From Paguma larvata (Eukaryota > Chordata > Mammalia > Carnivora > Viverridae): DNA of 64,000 nt. This document shows, piece by piece, positions 23,790-34,859 of the stretch (position 1 is the first letter of the stretch; the number at the start of each line of letters is the position of its first letter). The stretch spans positions 85,489,132 through 85,553,131 of the forward strand of contig CM057829.1 in assembly GCA_030068075.1 (NCBI GenBank), written 5' to 3'. The translations under genes were made by a program, and so were the position numbers. The notes under the pieces are model-generated. The model was not told the origin of the DNA, did no database searches, and saw only the letters and a program-made list of their open reading frames with translations.

Positions 23790-23905
23790 GGGCACCTGGT
23801 GGGCTCAGTCGGTGAAGTGTGTGAATCTTGATCTTGGGGTTGTGAATTTGGGCCCCACACTGGTGTGGATTACTTAAAAATAAAATCTTTTTTAAAAAAA
23901 GAAAA
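23790..23905 (+). mobile_element. Short, older CAN-SINE subfamily
   Basis: About 115 bp: tRNA-like head, then 'gggccccacactggtgtggattacttaaaaataaaatctttttt' without the long CT-rich block. Diverged TSD gaaaatataatgag (23776-23789) and gaaaatatggtgaa (23906-23919). Confidence 0.9.
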
Positions 23906-25064
23906 GAAAATATGGTGAATAACTCATGCTGATAAGTATTAAAACTTGAGCAGAAATAATAACAGTTATGGGAAATTATGAATTACCAAAACCAACGAAA
24001 GAAGAAATATAAAACTTCAATAGATTTATGATCATTAAAAATTGGGGTCAGTGGTTTAAAATCTACCCACAAAATCAAAAGGGAATAAAACCTTTCCATT
24101 ACCAGAAAATTTTACCTATATGCTCTTCGAAATTATCAGCAATCATATTATCTCTAATACCAACAGTTTCAAAGAACGGAAAACGAGGAAAATCTCCCTA
24201 ACTCATTTTATGAGGCTGTTATGATACCGATGTCAGAGCTGGGCACAGACAGCACAAAAAAGGAAAACCGGAAGCCAATCTCACTTATGAACAAGAACAT
24301 AAATATCCTAATAAAATACTAGCAAGCTAAATCAAGGATTATGTGAATGTAATACACGAACAATCTAAGTAGGGATTTTCTAGGAGTCATGGAGGTTTAG
24401 ACGTCAGAAGATGGGTTGAGAGAGGATTCTGAGAAGACGGTGCACTAAAAAGCACCAAGAATCTCTCTCCCTATCTAGACAACAACTGCGTTGGAAGAAA
24501 TCTGCCTGGTGCAACTATTTGGAACTCTGGAGGCTTTTGAAGGCTTGCAACTTCTAGAGGAAGGCTTGGATGATAAACTGCCTTTAAAGTTGATCAACTT
24601 CAGCTCTTCAACGGTAGCAGCCACCCATACCCCACATCTCAGCCACATGGCCGGCAGCTGTGCGAGACTTCTTAGAGCAACAGTTTATGGGAATCAGGGG
24701 TGGGCAAAAAGGACCCTGTTCTCCAACTATTGGGAATCTTTGCTCTGACAGATGAAGTCAGCTTCTGATCACAGAAGTCTAGAGAGGTGGGTGGCCACCA
24801 TTGTTGCAAGCCCCTCTTATAGCTGAAGTGACTTCCAGGGAATTTAAAGAGCCAGCACTCTCCCCTCGCCCTTAATTTTTCTCTTTATTCCCCTTTTGAA
24901 GCCAGACTTTAAAGATTAGGACATTCAAAAACAACTGCATAAATGGGGGAAATAAGAAAATGACCATGCATGACCAGGAGAAAAGGTTAAGAAAAGGCCT
25001 GAGAAGACCTTAGGTTTATATCTCAGGTTCATCCTCAACACAGTGATAGCTTACAACAATAAAC

Positions 25065-25131
<67 letters not shown>

Positions 25132-25174
25132 AGGAGGAGGAGGAGGAAGAGGAGGAGGAGGAGGAGGAGGAGGA
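25065..25174. repeat. Compound (AAT)n-(AAG)n-(AGG)n microsatellite
   Basis: Three adjoining trinucleotide arrays, about 38, 30 and 45 bp, in the A-rich 5'UTR of the old L1. On the minus strand they spell poly-Tyr, poly-Ser or poly-Pro runs, which are not evidence of a gene. Confidence 0.97.
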
Positions 25175-26800
25175 AACAAATAAATAACAAAACCAGCAGA
25201 TACTAGGAAATGGGGAGAATTTGATATCCATAAGTACCACATTATTAGATTCAAATGTCCACTTTTCAACCAAAAAATAACAAGGCATACAAAAAGACCA
25301 GAGAATATGGCCCATTCAAAGAGAAAGTATAAACAGAAATTGTCCTTGAAAAAAGATCTGATGACAGACCTAGTAAACAATAACTTTAAAACAACCATCT
25401 TAAAAGATGTATATAGAACTAAAGGGAGATGTGAAGAAACTCTACAAAATGATATAGGAACACATCGGAAATATCAGTAAAGAGATAGAATACCTAAACA
25501 AAAAGAAAGTCTAGAGTCGAAAACACAATAACTGACATGAAATATTCACTGGAGGGATTCAAAGATATATTTGAGCAGTCAGGAGAACCAGTTAACTTGA
25601 AGACAGGACATGGAAATTATTGAGTCTAAGGAACAGAAAGAAAAAAGACTGATGAAATGACAACAGAGTGTAAGGGACCTGTGGGATACCATCAAGCAGA
25701 CCAGCATACCCATTATGGAAGTACCAGAAGGAGAAAAGAGAGAGAAAGGGGCAGAGAGAATATTTGAAGAAATAATGGCTGAAAAGTTTCCCAAATTTAG
25801 TAAAAGACATGAATATAAACATACAAGAAGCTCTATAAACTCCAAGTAAGATGAACTCAAAGAGATTCACCCTAATTAGGACACACTATAAGGAAACTTT
25901 CTAAAGACAAAGAATCTCGAAAGCAGCATGAGATACAAGGAATCTTCAGTAAGCTTACCAGCAGATTTCTCATTTTCTCATCAGAAACTTTCGAGGTCAG
26001 AGGGAGTGGAACAATGTACTAAAAGTGTTAAAAGAAAAAAATTGTCAGCCAAGAATCCTATATCTGGCAAAGCTGTCCTTCCACAGTGAGCGAGAAATTA
26101 AACAAAAGCTTAGGGAGTTCATTACCACTAGACTTGCCCTGAAAGAAATTCTCAGGGGAGTCCTGGAGAACAAAATGGAAGAACACTAGACGGTAACTTG
26201 AAACCATATGGAGAAATAAAGAACTGAATAAAGTTAATACATGGGCAATTAAAAAGTTAATATTATTGTAAGTTTGGTTTGTAACTCAAGCTTCGGTTTT
26301 CTACATAATTTAGGAGACTAATAGATTTAAAAAAACAATTATTAGTTTAAATACTAGTACTATTGTCACTTTAGTTTATAACATCAAACTTTGTTTCCTA
26401 CATAATTTAAGAGGCTAATGGCATTTAAAAGAATTATTAGTATATTGGGGCACGCAACATATAAAAATGTAATTTTTGGAAAATCAAACAACCGAAAGGA
26501 AAGGAGACAGAGCTAATTTTTGTATGTTATCAAAGGTAAGCTGATATAATTCAAATCTGAGTGTTATAACTTTAGGATACTAAATGTAATCTCCATAGTA
26601 ACTACCAAGAAAATAGCTATAAAATATACACAAAAGGAAATGAGAAAGGATTTTAACATTTCAGTACAAAAAAAATCAACTGAACACAAAAGAAGGGAGC
26701 AGTGCAGAATGTGAGGGGGAAAAAACCACAAGGCATATGAAAAACAAATAGCAAAATAACAGAAATAGGTCCCTTATTATTGGTAATTACTTTAAATTAC

Positions 26801-27148
26801 AGTTGAACTTTAAACGACATGAGTTTGAAGTGCACAGGTCCACTTACGCATGGATTTTTTTTCAGTACATACAGTACAGGACTATATTTACTATTGTAAA
26901 TGTATTTTCTCTACCTTATAATTTTCTTAATAACATTTTCTTTTTTCTTGCTTACTTTATTGTAAGTATAAAGTGCATAATATATATAACAGATAAAATG
27001 TATTAATAAACTGTTTATGTTATCAGTAAGAGTTTCAGTCAACAGTAGGCTATTAGTAGTTAAGTTTCTGAGGAGTCAAAAGATATACATGGCTTTTTGA
27101 CCATGCAAGGGGTTAGTACCCATAACCCCATATTAAGGGTCAATTGTT
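26801..27148 (-). mobile_element. Tigger2-type DNA transposon (pogo/Tc1-mariner), non-autonomous
   Basis: A 348-bp element with terminal inverted repeats: left cagttgaactttaaac, right complement of ttaagggtcaattg, close to the Tigger2 terminus CAGTTGACCCTTGAAC. Internal ttttcttaataacattttc and caacagtaggctattagtagtta also fit. It interrupts the L1 at 'actttaaatta', with a TA duplicated on the far side, as expected for this superfamily. No transposase coding capacity. Confidence 0.85.
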
Positions 27149-28109
27149 ATTCTTGCCAATCAAATCCAAATTAAATTCTCCTATCAAAAGACAGATATTG
27201 GCAAAATGGATAAAAACACATGATCCAACTGTATGCTGTCTTCAAAAGATGAGATTCGCTTTGTATTCAAAGATACAAACACACTGAATGTATGGAGAAG
27301 TATATTCCATGCAAATAGTAATGAAAAGAGCAATGGTGGTTATACTAATATCAGACAAAACAGATTTTAAATCAAAAAAGTTACAAGAGATAATGAAGGA
27401 CATTATTAATAAAAAGTTCAGTATAGCTAAAAGACATAACAATTATAAACAGTTACACATCTAATAAAAAACTATCAAAATATAAGAAGCAAAAACTATC
27501 ACAATTGAAGGGAGAAATAGACAGTACTACAATAACTGTTACAGACTTCAAGATCTCACTCTCAACAATGGATAGAAAACTGAGAGAGCTGTAAGTAAAT
27601 AAAGGACTTAACATAAAAAAAACTACTAGATCTAGCAGACATGTATAGAACACTCTATCAAAAGCAACATCTAATTCATTCTTCTCAATTGCTCATGGTC
27701 CATTTCCCAGGACAGACCATATATCAGGCCACATAGTGAGTCTCAATCGAGTTTAAAAGGTAGATATTTTACAAAGCATCTTCTCTGACCACAACAGGAT
27801 GAAGTCAGCAATCAATAACAGAAGTCAAACTGGAAAATTCACAAATTTGTGAGAATTAAACAATACATTCCTTTAAAAAACACAAGAACAACAATGAATC
27901 AAAGAAGAAATCACAAGAGAAACTAGAAAATACTTAGAAATGAATGAGAAATGACAACATACAAAAATTTGTAGGACACAGCAGTGCTAAGAGGAAAATG
28001 TATAGCTATAGTTTTATTTATATATTTATTAATATAAACAGATAAAAATCTATAGTTAGAGAAGTGCTAAGGTGGAAATTTATGGCTTACATTAAAAAAA
28101 CAAGAAAGA

Positions 28110-28318
28110 GGGGTGCCTGGATGGCTCAGTCAGTTAAGCATCCGACTCTTGATCTCAGCTTAGGTCATTATCTCATGGTTTGTGCTTTGAGCCCCACATG
28201 GGTGCTCTGTGCTTATGGGTGCTCTGTGCTCTATGCTGTGATTTTCTCTCTCCCTCTTTGTCTGTTTTTCTCTCTCTCAAAATAAATAAATACATAAACT
28301 TTCAAAAAAAGTTTTTAA
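28110..28318 (+). mobile_element. CAN-SINE (SINEC) inside old L1
   Basis: Inserted between ORF2 segments 'attaaaaaaacaagaaag' and 'aaaaagatctcatttcaataacc'. Complete head and CT-rich part with a duplicated 'gggtgctctgtgct' segment. Confidence 0.93.
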
Positions 28319-29177
28319 AAAGATCTCATTTCAATAACCTACCTGTACAATGTAAGGAACTCAAAAAAGAAGAGCAAATTAAACCCAAAGGTGGAAGGTT
28401 GGAAAGATATAATAAAGATTAGAGCAGAGATCAATGAAATATAGAATGGAAAAACAGTATGAAAATCAGTGAAACCAAAAGTTGGTTTTTCGAAAAGATC
28501 AACAAAATTGACGAACTTTCATCAAGATGGACTATGAAAAAAAAAGACGACAAAATTACTGAAGTCAGAAATGAAACTGGGGACATTATTACCAATTCTA
28601 CAGAAATAAAAGATTGTGAGAGTACCATGAAAAGCTGTATGCCAATAAATTGGATCACCTAGACGAAATGGACAAATTCCTAGAAACACAAATCATGAAG
28701 AAAGTAAATCTGAAGAGATTTATAACTAGCTAGAAGAACGAATCTCTAATATAAAACCTGGTGGCTTCACTGGTGAATGCCAGCAAACATATAAAGAATA
28801 CCAATCTTTCTCAAACTTTTTCAAAAGATTGAAGAGAGGGAATACTTCCTAACCCATTCTATGAAGCCAGCATTACCTTGATAGCAAAGCCCCAAAGACA
28901 CAACATGAAAATACAGAACAATACCTCTTAAGAACACTGATTGAAAAATCCTTGACAAAATAATAGCAAACTGAATCAGCAGCATACTAAAAGGATCATA
29001 CACCATGGCCAAGCAAGATTTATTTCTGGAATGCAAGGATTGTTCAAAATAGGAAAAATTAATCAATGTAATACATCACATTAACAGATGAAGGAAGGGA
29101 AAAAAAAATATCATCTCAATTGATGCAGAAAAAGCACCTGACAAAATTCAGCATCTTTTCGTGATAAAAACATTCAA

Positions 29178-29390
29178 GGGGTGCCTGAGTGGTTCAGGTG
29201 GTTAAGCATTCGACCCTTAGGTCATGATCTGATGGGTCATGAGTTCGAGCCCCACGCTGGGCTCTGTGCTGACAGCTCGGAGCCTGAAGCTTGCTTCGGA
29301 TTCTGTGTCTCCCTCTCCTTCTTCCCCTCCCCCATTCACACTGCCTCATTCTGTCTCTCAATAAAAAAAAAAATTAAAAAAAAAAAAACC
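29178..29390 (+). mobile_element. CAN-SINE (SINEC) inside old L1
   Basis: Inserted in the reverse-transcriptase region. Flanks aaaacattcaa (29167-29177) and acacattcaa (29391-29400) are the likely TSD. Head shows cctgagtggttcaggtgg. Confidence 0.93.
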
Positions 29391-29439
29391 CACACATTCA
29401 ACAAACTAGGAATAGAAGGAAAATATCTCAAACAACAAA

Positions 29440-30028
29440 CATAATCATCTGCTCTACCACAACCCCTTTTCTCATATGCCATGGTTAGTGTAGTGGAAAG
29501 ACAGGGTGACTGCAGGTAAAATGTTATAAAGCCTACAGAAAGCAGGGTGGTCAGCATCCTTTGTGTCCAGCTTGCCCAACTAGTTCTTTCACCTACTTCC
29601 GATCAACCCCAGATCCAAAGGCTTACAGATTCCCTCATCCAAACACAAGTGCATACAAACTTTCATGTGAGGTAAAAAGCCCACACTGTAAAAAGAACAG
29701 CTTTCTTTGCCTTCCCCATACTATACCAGATCTGCAGAACACACATATGTATGGTAATTTCCTTAATAATGCACCGTCACTAATTTTTTTTATTTTTGTA
29801 GCCCACTTTCTATCCCTAGGTAAATCAAATCATCCACATAAGTATTCATACCCTTCTTTTGGCCTTCTCAAGAATATGGCTATCTTTTTCCTGCCCCCAA
29901 AAGATAAATCTAAGAATTAAAATGCAGTACATTTTCTATTTCTGAGGTGAGAGAGCACCGAAAGTAGTTCTTTACTCTGCCTGTATTGACCTTGAAAAGC
30001 TGGCAATGAATCTCCTTTTTTGGCCACG
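29440..30028. other. Unannotated stretch
   Basis: Sequence after the L1 break; no repeat or gene recognised. Confidence 0.4.
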
Positions 30029-30038
30029 GCCATTGGGA

Positions 30039-30273
30039 GGGGTGCTTGGATGGTTCAGTCAGTTAAGTGTCCAACTTCGGCTCAGGTCATGATCTTATGG
30101 TTCATGAGTTCAAACCTGGTGTCAGGCTCTGTGCTGACAGCTCAGAGCCTGGAGCCTGCTTCAGATTCTGTGTCTCCCTCTCTCTGCCCCTTCCCTGCAT
30201 ATACTCTGTATGTCTCTCTCTCTCTCTTTGTCTCTCTCTCGAAATAAATAAAAATTAAAAAAAAAATTTTAAA
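30039..30273 (+). mobile_element. CAN-SINE (SINEC), felid type
   Basis: TSD gccattggga at 30029-30038 and 30274-30283, perfect. Expanded CT tract near 30211-30240. Confidence 0.95.
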
Positions 30274-30283
30274 GCCATTGGGA

Positions 30284-30806
30284 ATACATAAATGCATCAT
30301 ATTTTTACAACTGTATTTTTAAACAACACACAGAAGCACAACTATGTTTAGTTCACTCAATTTTTTCACTTTTAAATTTAAGTTTATGAAAATTGAATTA
30401 TATGTACAGAAAAAATTTTGTCCTGTATATATAATAAGGTATTTATCTCCATCGCAAGATATTTTGAATACATCAGAAGTTTTTACTTAAAAACAAAGAT
30501 CATTATGTCATTCATTCTTTAAAAAAATACTTTCATGAAGAAAGCTCATCCTTTCTGTTACGCTTCACTATGTAAGCGTAAGGAAAGCGCACTCCTAATG
30601 CGCTCTGTTTTGACAGTAACCAAATGACATCTGACCCCAATAGGAGCACAAAGGTGTTAACTAAGTTACTGACCTTTTAAAACGAACAAATAATATTAAA
30701 CAAATTTGTGAACAAGTGTTCAGGATATTAGTATTGACTTCTACTTATTCAAGGGTCTTGGAAGTGGTGATGGTCTGTTACTCTTAGGTTAGAAAGTCCT
30801 CTTTAA
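30284..30806. other. Unannotated stretch
   Basis: A+T-rich, no recognised gene or repeat. Confidence 0.4.
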
Positions 30807-30820
30807 AGAGAGAAAGCCAA

Positions 30821-31044
30821 GGGGCGCTTGGGTGGCTCAGTTGGTTGGGCATCTATCTGACTTCGGCTCAGGTCACGATCTCACAGTTGGTGGGTTTGAG
30901 CCCTGCATTGGGCTCTGTGCTGACAGCTCAAAGCCTGGAGCCTGCTTCAGTTCTGTGTCTCCCTCTCTCTCTGCCCCTCCCCACTCGTGCCTTGTCTCTC
31001 TCTGTCTCTCAAAAATGAATACATGTTAAAAAAAATAAGAAGAA
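30821..31044 (+). mobile_element. CAN-SINE (SINEC), felid type
   Basis: TSD about agagagaaagcc (30807-30818) and agaaagaaagcc (31045-31056). Tail of AAGA repeats. Confidence 0.95.
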
Positions 31045-31971
31045 AGAAAGAAAGCCTTAAAATGCTTATTGTCAAGGGATGTTGCATAGGATTTATCAAA
31101 CACTTCAAGAACCTGAATGTAATCGTATTACACTTCAGACTTCCACCCTAATTACAACACAGTACCTTTCAGAAACCACAGCCTCTCTTAACAGAGAAAG
31201 AGGTATTTCCATGAGTAGGCTTTAATATCTTAGAAAATTAATTTCCTTTGGTACCTCTTTGTTGCTAATTTAAGGTAAACTTCTCCCTGTTCTCTCCCAT
31301 TATAACCCCTAAACATTACTGAGTGCTACTGTTGCTAAAAAATATATTCCAAGAATTTGCTAAGCCTGTGACCACAAGGAAAACTTCCTAGACACAGTTC
31401 AGAAATGTTACACTCATCCAATCCCTCCAAAGAAAATCAGCAACTTCCAATATCAAGTTGCTTATTTCTTACTATTTATGGTCAGTTTGTTTTCTGTCCT
31501 GTTTTGATTAAAAATGCTAAAAACTCTCTCGCAGAATTTAGGAGCTGGGAAAGCCAATGTCAACCTTCATTTCCAACCCAATTCTCCAGCTTTGACATTA
31601 AGGCATACCAAATGTCATTAAGGCATCCCGATATACTCACTCGCCACACATGCATTTAGTATCCCTCTACCCGTCTGGTCTCTACCCAGGGAAAAAAACT
31701 TAGGGCTTAATAAAAGAGCTAGACAGGATATCCTTTAAGTCAGTTAATACCAATTGTAGTGTTACCCAAGACCAGGAAAGTCAAAGTTTAAGAATACGAA
31801 ACGTGTTCCTTTTCAAGAAATAATGTCAAATTTTTGTTAATGATAGGAGTCACATGAATCTCTTCAAGCAACCCAAAGTTTCTCCTAAGAAAGACATCAA
31901 AACCTGAGATGTTAGTAATAATACTTGATTCCAAATACTTTAGGATTCTAGAGAGGATTCCAACTTCACCC

Positions 31972-31972
<1 letters not shown>

Positions 31973-32011
<39 letters not shown>
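31973..32011. repeat. (CA)n microsatellite
   Basis: About 19 uninterrupted CA units; a likely polymorphic marker. Confidence 0.95.
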
Positions 32012-32013
<2 letters not shown>

Positions 32014-32582
32014 CGTTTCCACTCTTGTCTCCACCAGATTTTAACTTGATCCTCCTCTCTGTAAAGCCATAGGACACTAGAGAAGAAAAAATTCATTGGT
32101 TTTTCAGAATATGTTTAGATTTGTACAAAGAAATTAGGAAGAATTAGAAATTAGAAATACCTGAGATTTTATCATATCTGTAGAGAAACATAAATCCTAA
32201 GAAGATGGATGATGAAGATACAGGGAATAAGAATAGGGATCAAGAGAGACAAAAGGATGAGTTAAGAGGGACAGAGCAGTCCTGTGACACCTCTGGGGAG
32301 GCGGAGATAGTGCGACTAATCCTTTGCTGTGCAGGGAGCAAAGCAGCTACCTTAGGAACATGGTGCCCCTACATACTCACCCCTTCACCTACTTGGAGCT
32401 GACCAATACTTTGCAGTAAAAAACTATTTACACTTTCACTGGTATCATGTGTGTACCGAGTTCCACTGTTGTTCACATAAAACTTTAACATCATGGCCTC
32501 CTTCACTGTGGAACATTGGGCAACAAGAAGTATTTACCAGTAAGAGTGTAAACAATTGAGGAAAATAGTTTTTGTCTTTTTC

Positions 32583-32638
32583 GCTTGTTTGTTTTTGTTT
32601 TTTTGTTGTTGTGTTTATTTGTTTGTTTGTTTGTTTTG
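32583..32638. repeat. (TTTG)n-rich tract
   Basis: Imperfect GTTT units, the last five being in register. Confidence 0.8.
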
Positions 32639-32842
32639 CTACATAACAAGGCCTGGAACATTTTAACAAACATTTGTTTGGTGAAGGTTGAATTACTCCA
32701 TCCACAGACTACTCAGTAAGAGAATCACAGTTCCTCTGGGGCAGATTCCAGATTAGAAACTCTTAATGTCCAGGCCTGTTATGCTTTTCACATAATATCA
32801 GGGACTAACAAGGAGTGAAGAGCTTTAGTTTGAAATTAAGTA

Positions 32843-32999
32843 GGGGCACCTGGGTGGCTCAGTCAGTTAAATGTCTGACTTTGGCTCAGGTCATGATCTC
32901 ACAGTTCATGGGTTTGAGCCCCATGTCGGGCTCTGTGCTGACAGCTCAGAGCCTGGAACCTGCTTCGGATTCTGTGTCTCCCTCTCTCTCTGTCCATCC

Positions 33000-33039
<40 letters not shown>

Positions 33040-33076
33040 AATAAACATTAAAAAAATAAAATAAAAAATTAAAGCC
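32843..33076 (+). mobile_element. CAN-SINE (SINEC), felid type, with (CT)n expansion
   Basis: TSD gaaattaagta at 32832-32842 and 33077-33087, perfect. The 3' CT block has grown to about 17 pure CT units (33003-33037). Confidence 0.96.
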
Positions 33077-33087
33077 GAAATTAAGTA

Positions 33088-33465
33088 AATATTCAACCCT
33101 TTAAAACTTCGAATGCAAAGGAACAAGCAAGCCACCTGGGAGCACATCCTGGGAGAGGGATGAAAATAATTACTTTCATTTTTATAAATAAGAGTGTGAA
33201 TGTTTTTAAGTTTAACTCCCATAAATCCTAATTTAATTGTTCCAAGTTCAGGCTGATTATAAGTAAAATCTAGAGGAAGGAAGATTTATGGCAGTTCATG
33301 CTTTTCCAGAGTATTTATTTTAAGCCAAATTTTTTTAGCCCTGGAGAAGGAGACATGAACTTACATGACAGAGGGCTTACTACTCTATAGGCAACATTCA
33401 TACATAATGTTTTATGAATAAATAATATTTTATAAGTTTCAAAAATCAAAATAATATTTTTAAAA
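33088..33465. other. Unannotated stretch
   Basis: A+T-rich; the right edge grades into old L1 sequence. Confidence 0.4.
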
Positions 33466-33544
33466 GTAATAAAATCCAAAGCCTATTCATAATTTTAAAA
33501 AAGCCTCTCACTAAGCTGAGAATAGAAGGGAATTTTTTCAACTT

Positions 33545-33885
33545 GATAAAAAAATATTACCATATTGTACACCTGAAACTAATATAGCACTATAGGTTAA
33601 CTAACTGGAATTAAAATTCTTTAAAAAATAAATAAATACTCTTTAAATTAAAAAAAGGAGAGGCAAACCAAGAAACAGGCTCTTAACATAGAGAACAAAT
33701 TGATGGATACCAGAGGGGAGGTGGGTGGGAGGATGGGTTAAATAGGTGATGGGGATTAAGGAGGGCACCTGTGATGAGCACCTGGTGCTGTACAGAAGTG
33801 TTGAATCACTATATTGTATCCCTGAAACTAATTTTACGCTGTATATTAACTAACTAGAATTTAAGTAAAAAAAATTAAAAAAAAT
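33545..33885 (+). mobile_element. Two tandem L1 3' ends inserted in an old L1
   Basis: Piece 1 (about 33548-33650) and piece 2 (about 33651-33885) both end with the same carnivore L1 terminus: 'attgta(c/t)(a/c)cctgaaactaat', then 'gttaactaactggaatt' or 'attaactaactagaattt', and an A-rich tail. Piece 2 also has upstream 3'UTR (aggtgatggggattaaggagggcac). They lie head to tail within ORF2 of the old L1. Confidence 0.8.
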
Positions 33886-34825
33886 AATATCTACAAAATA
33901 CCTAGAGCTAACATCACATTTAATGGTGAGAAACTAGAAATTTTCCCAGTAAGATCAAGAATAAGATTAGAATGTTCCCTCTCATCATTGCTTTTCAAGA
34001 TCACACTGGAAGATCCAGTCAATACAAAAGAAAAAAAAAAGATAATTAAAGATACATAGATTAGCAACGAAAACACAAAATTGTCTTTATTCACAGATAA
34101 CATGATCATCTTTTTAGATATCCAAAAGAATTGACAAAAAACTCCTGGATGACAAAAAAAACTCCTGGAGCCAATAACCAGGTACAGCACAGTTTCAGGA
34201 TATAACCTTGCAACTTAAAATACAAAAATGACTCATTTTGCTATATAGATACAACACATAAGGGAATTTTACATTTAAAACACACCACCATTTATGTTAG
34301 CACCAAAAAAAAAAAATGCCTTAGGTATAAATCTAATAAAATCCATATAATACTATATAAGGAAAACTATAAAACTCTGATGAAAGAAATCAAAGAATTA
34401 ACAGACAGCTCTTCCATGTTCAGGGACAGGAAGACCCAGCATTGCCAAGATGTCAGTTCTTCCCAACGTGATCTATAGATTCAATGAAATCCCAATGAAA
34501 ATCCCAGCAATGTACTTAGAGGATATCAACAAACTAATTCTAACATTTATATGGAGGCAAAAGACCAAGAATAGCCAATGTAATATTGAAGGAGAAGAAC
34601 AAAACTAGAAGATTCACGCTACCTGATTTTACACAGACTTGCTATATAAAGCTACAGTAATCGAGAAAGTATAGTATTCATGAAAGAACAAATATATCAA
34701 ATGTAATACAATAGAAACCCAGGAATAAACCCACAAAAATGTAGTCAACTGATCTGTCACAAAGAAACAAACACAGTACAATAAAGAAAAGGGTCTTTTC
34801 AACAAATCCACATGAAATAAACAAA

Positions 34826-34859
34826 TTAATTAATTAATTAACTAACTAATTAATTAATC
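34826..34859. repeat. (TTAA)n-like tract
   Basis: Imperfect AATT/AACT units within the old L1. Confidence 0.8.

Larger units (their letters stand above)
22870..24390 (+). mobile_element. Ancient L1, ORF2 middle (second piece)
   Basis: Diverged ORF2 DNA: acttctaaataaacacaggttaaaaaaggaa, then agaaaagactataaaatacacaagatg (the '[11 protein letters not shown]' region), then ctaactcattttatgaggctgttatgataccg (the 'NSFYEASI.LIP' region). It ends near the segment for 'HHDQVGF' and is followed directly by another L1's 5'UTR. Two SINEs are inserted. No open frame remains. Confidence 0.8.
24395..29436 (+). mobile_element. Old L1, 5'UTR + ORF1 + 5' part of ORF2
   Basis: An old carnivore-or-earlier L1 with an unusually long surviving 5' part. 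The 5'UTR spans about 24395-25250 (acaacaactgcgttgg, tctggaggcttttgaaggcttgcaactt). ORF1 remains span about 25250-26190 (gagtctaaggaacagaaagaaaaaag, gaagtaccagaaggagaaaagagagagaaaggggc). ORF2 runs from about 26780: caactgtatgctgtcttcaaaagatgag in the endonuclease part, gaaaccaaaagttggtttttcgaaaagatcaac at 28470, gatgcagaaaaagcacctgacaaaatt at 29121. It stops at about 29436, mid reverse transcriptase, without a 3' end. Frames are full of stops. Interrupted by a microsatellite, a Tigger2-type element and two SINEs. Confidence 0.85.
31057..32830. other. Unannotated stretch with microsatellites
   Basis: Nothing gene-like recognised. Contains the (CA)n at 31973-32011 and a TTTG-rich tract at about 32583-32638. 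Confidence 0.45.

Noticed and set aside
25064..25398. Minus-strand frames of 83-115 codons with poly-Ser, poly-Tyr, poly-Pro or poly-Leu runs
   Set aside because: They are readings of the AAT/AAG/AGG microsatellite in an old L1 and have no other protein-like content.
28459..28662. 67-codon plus-strand frame starting [17 protein letters not shown]
   Set aside because: A short surviving piece of old L1 ORF2, not a gene.
31973..32011. Regularly repeated sequence as a CRISPR-like array (also SINE clusters)
   Set aside because: Simple dinucleotide repeats and dispersed SINEs in a mammalian genome, with no spacer structure.
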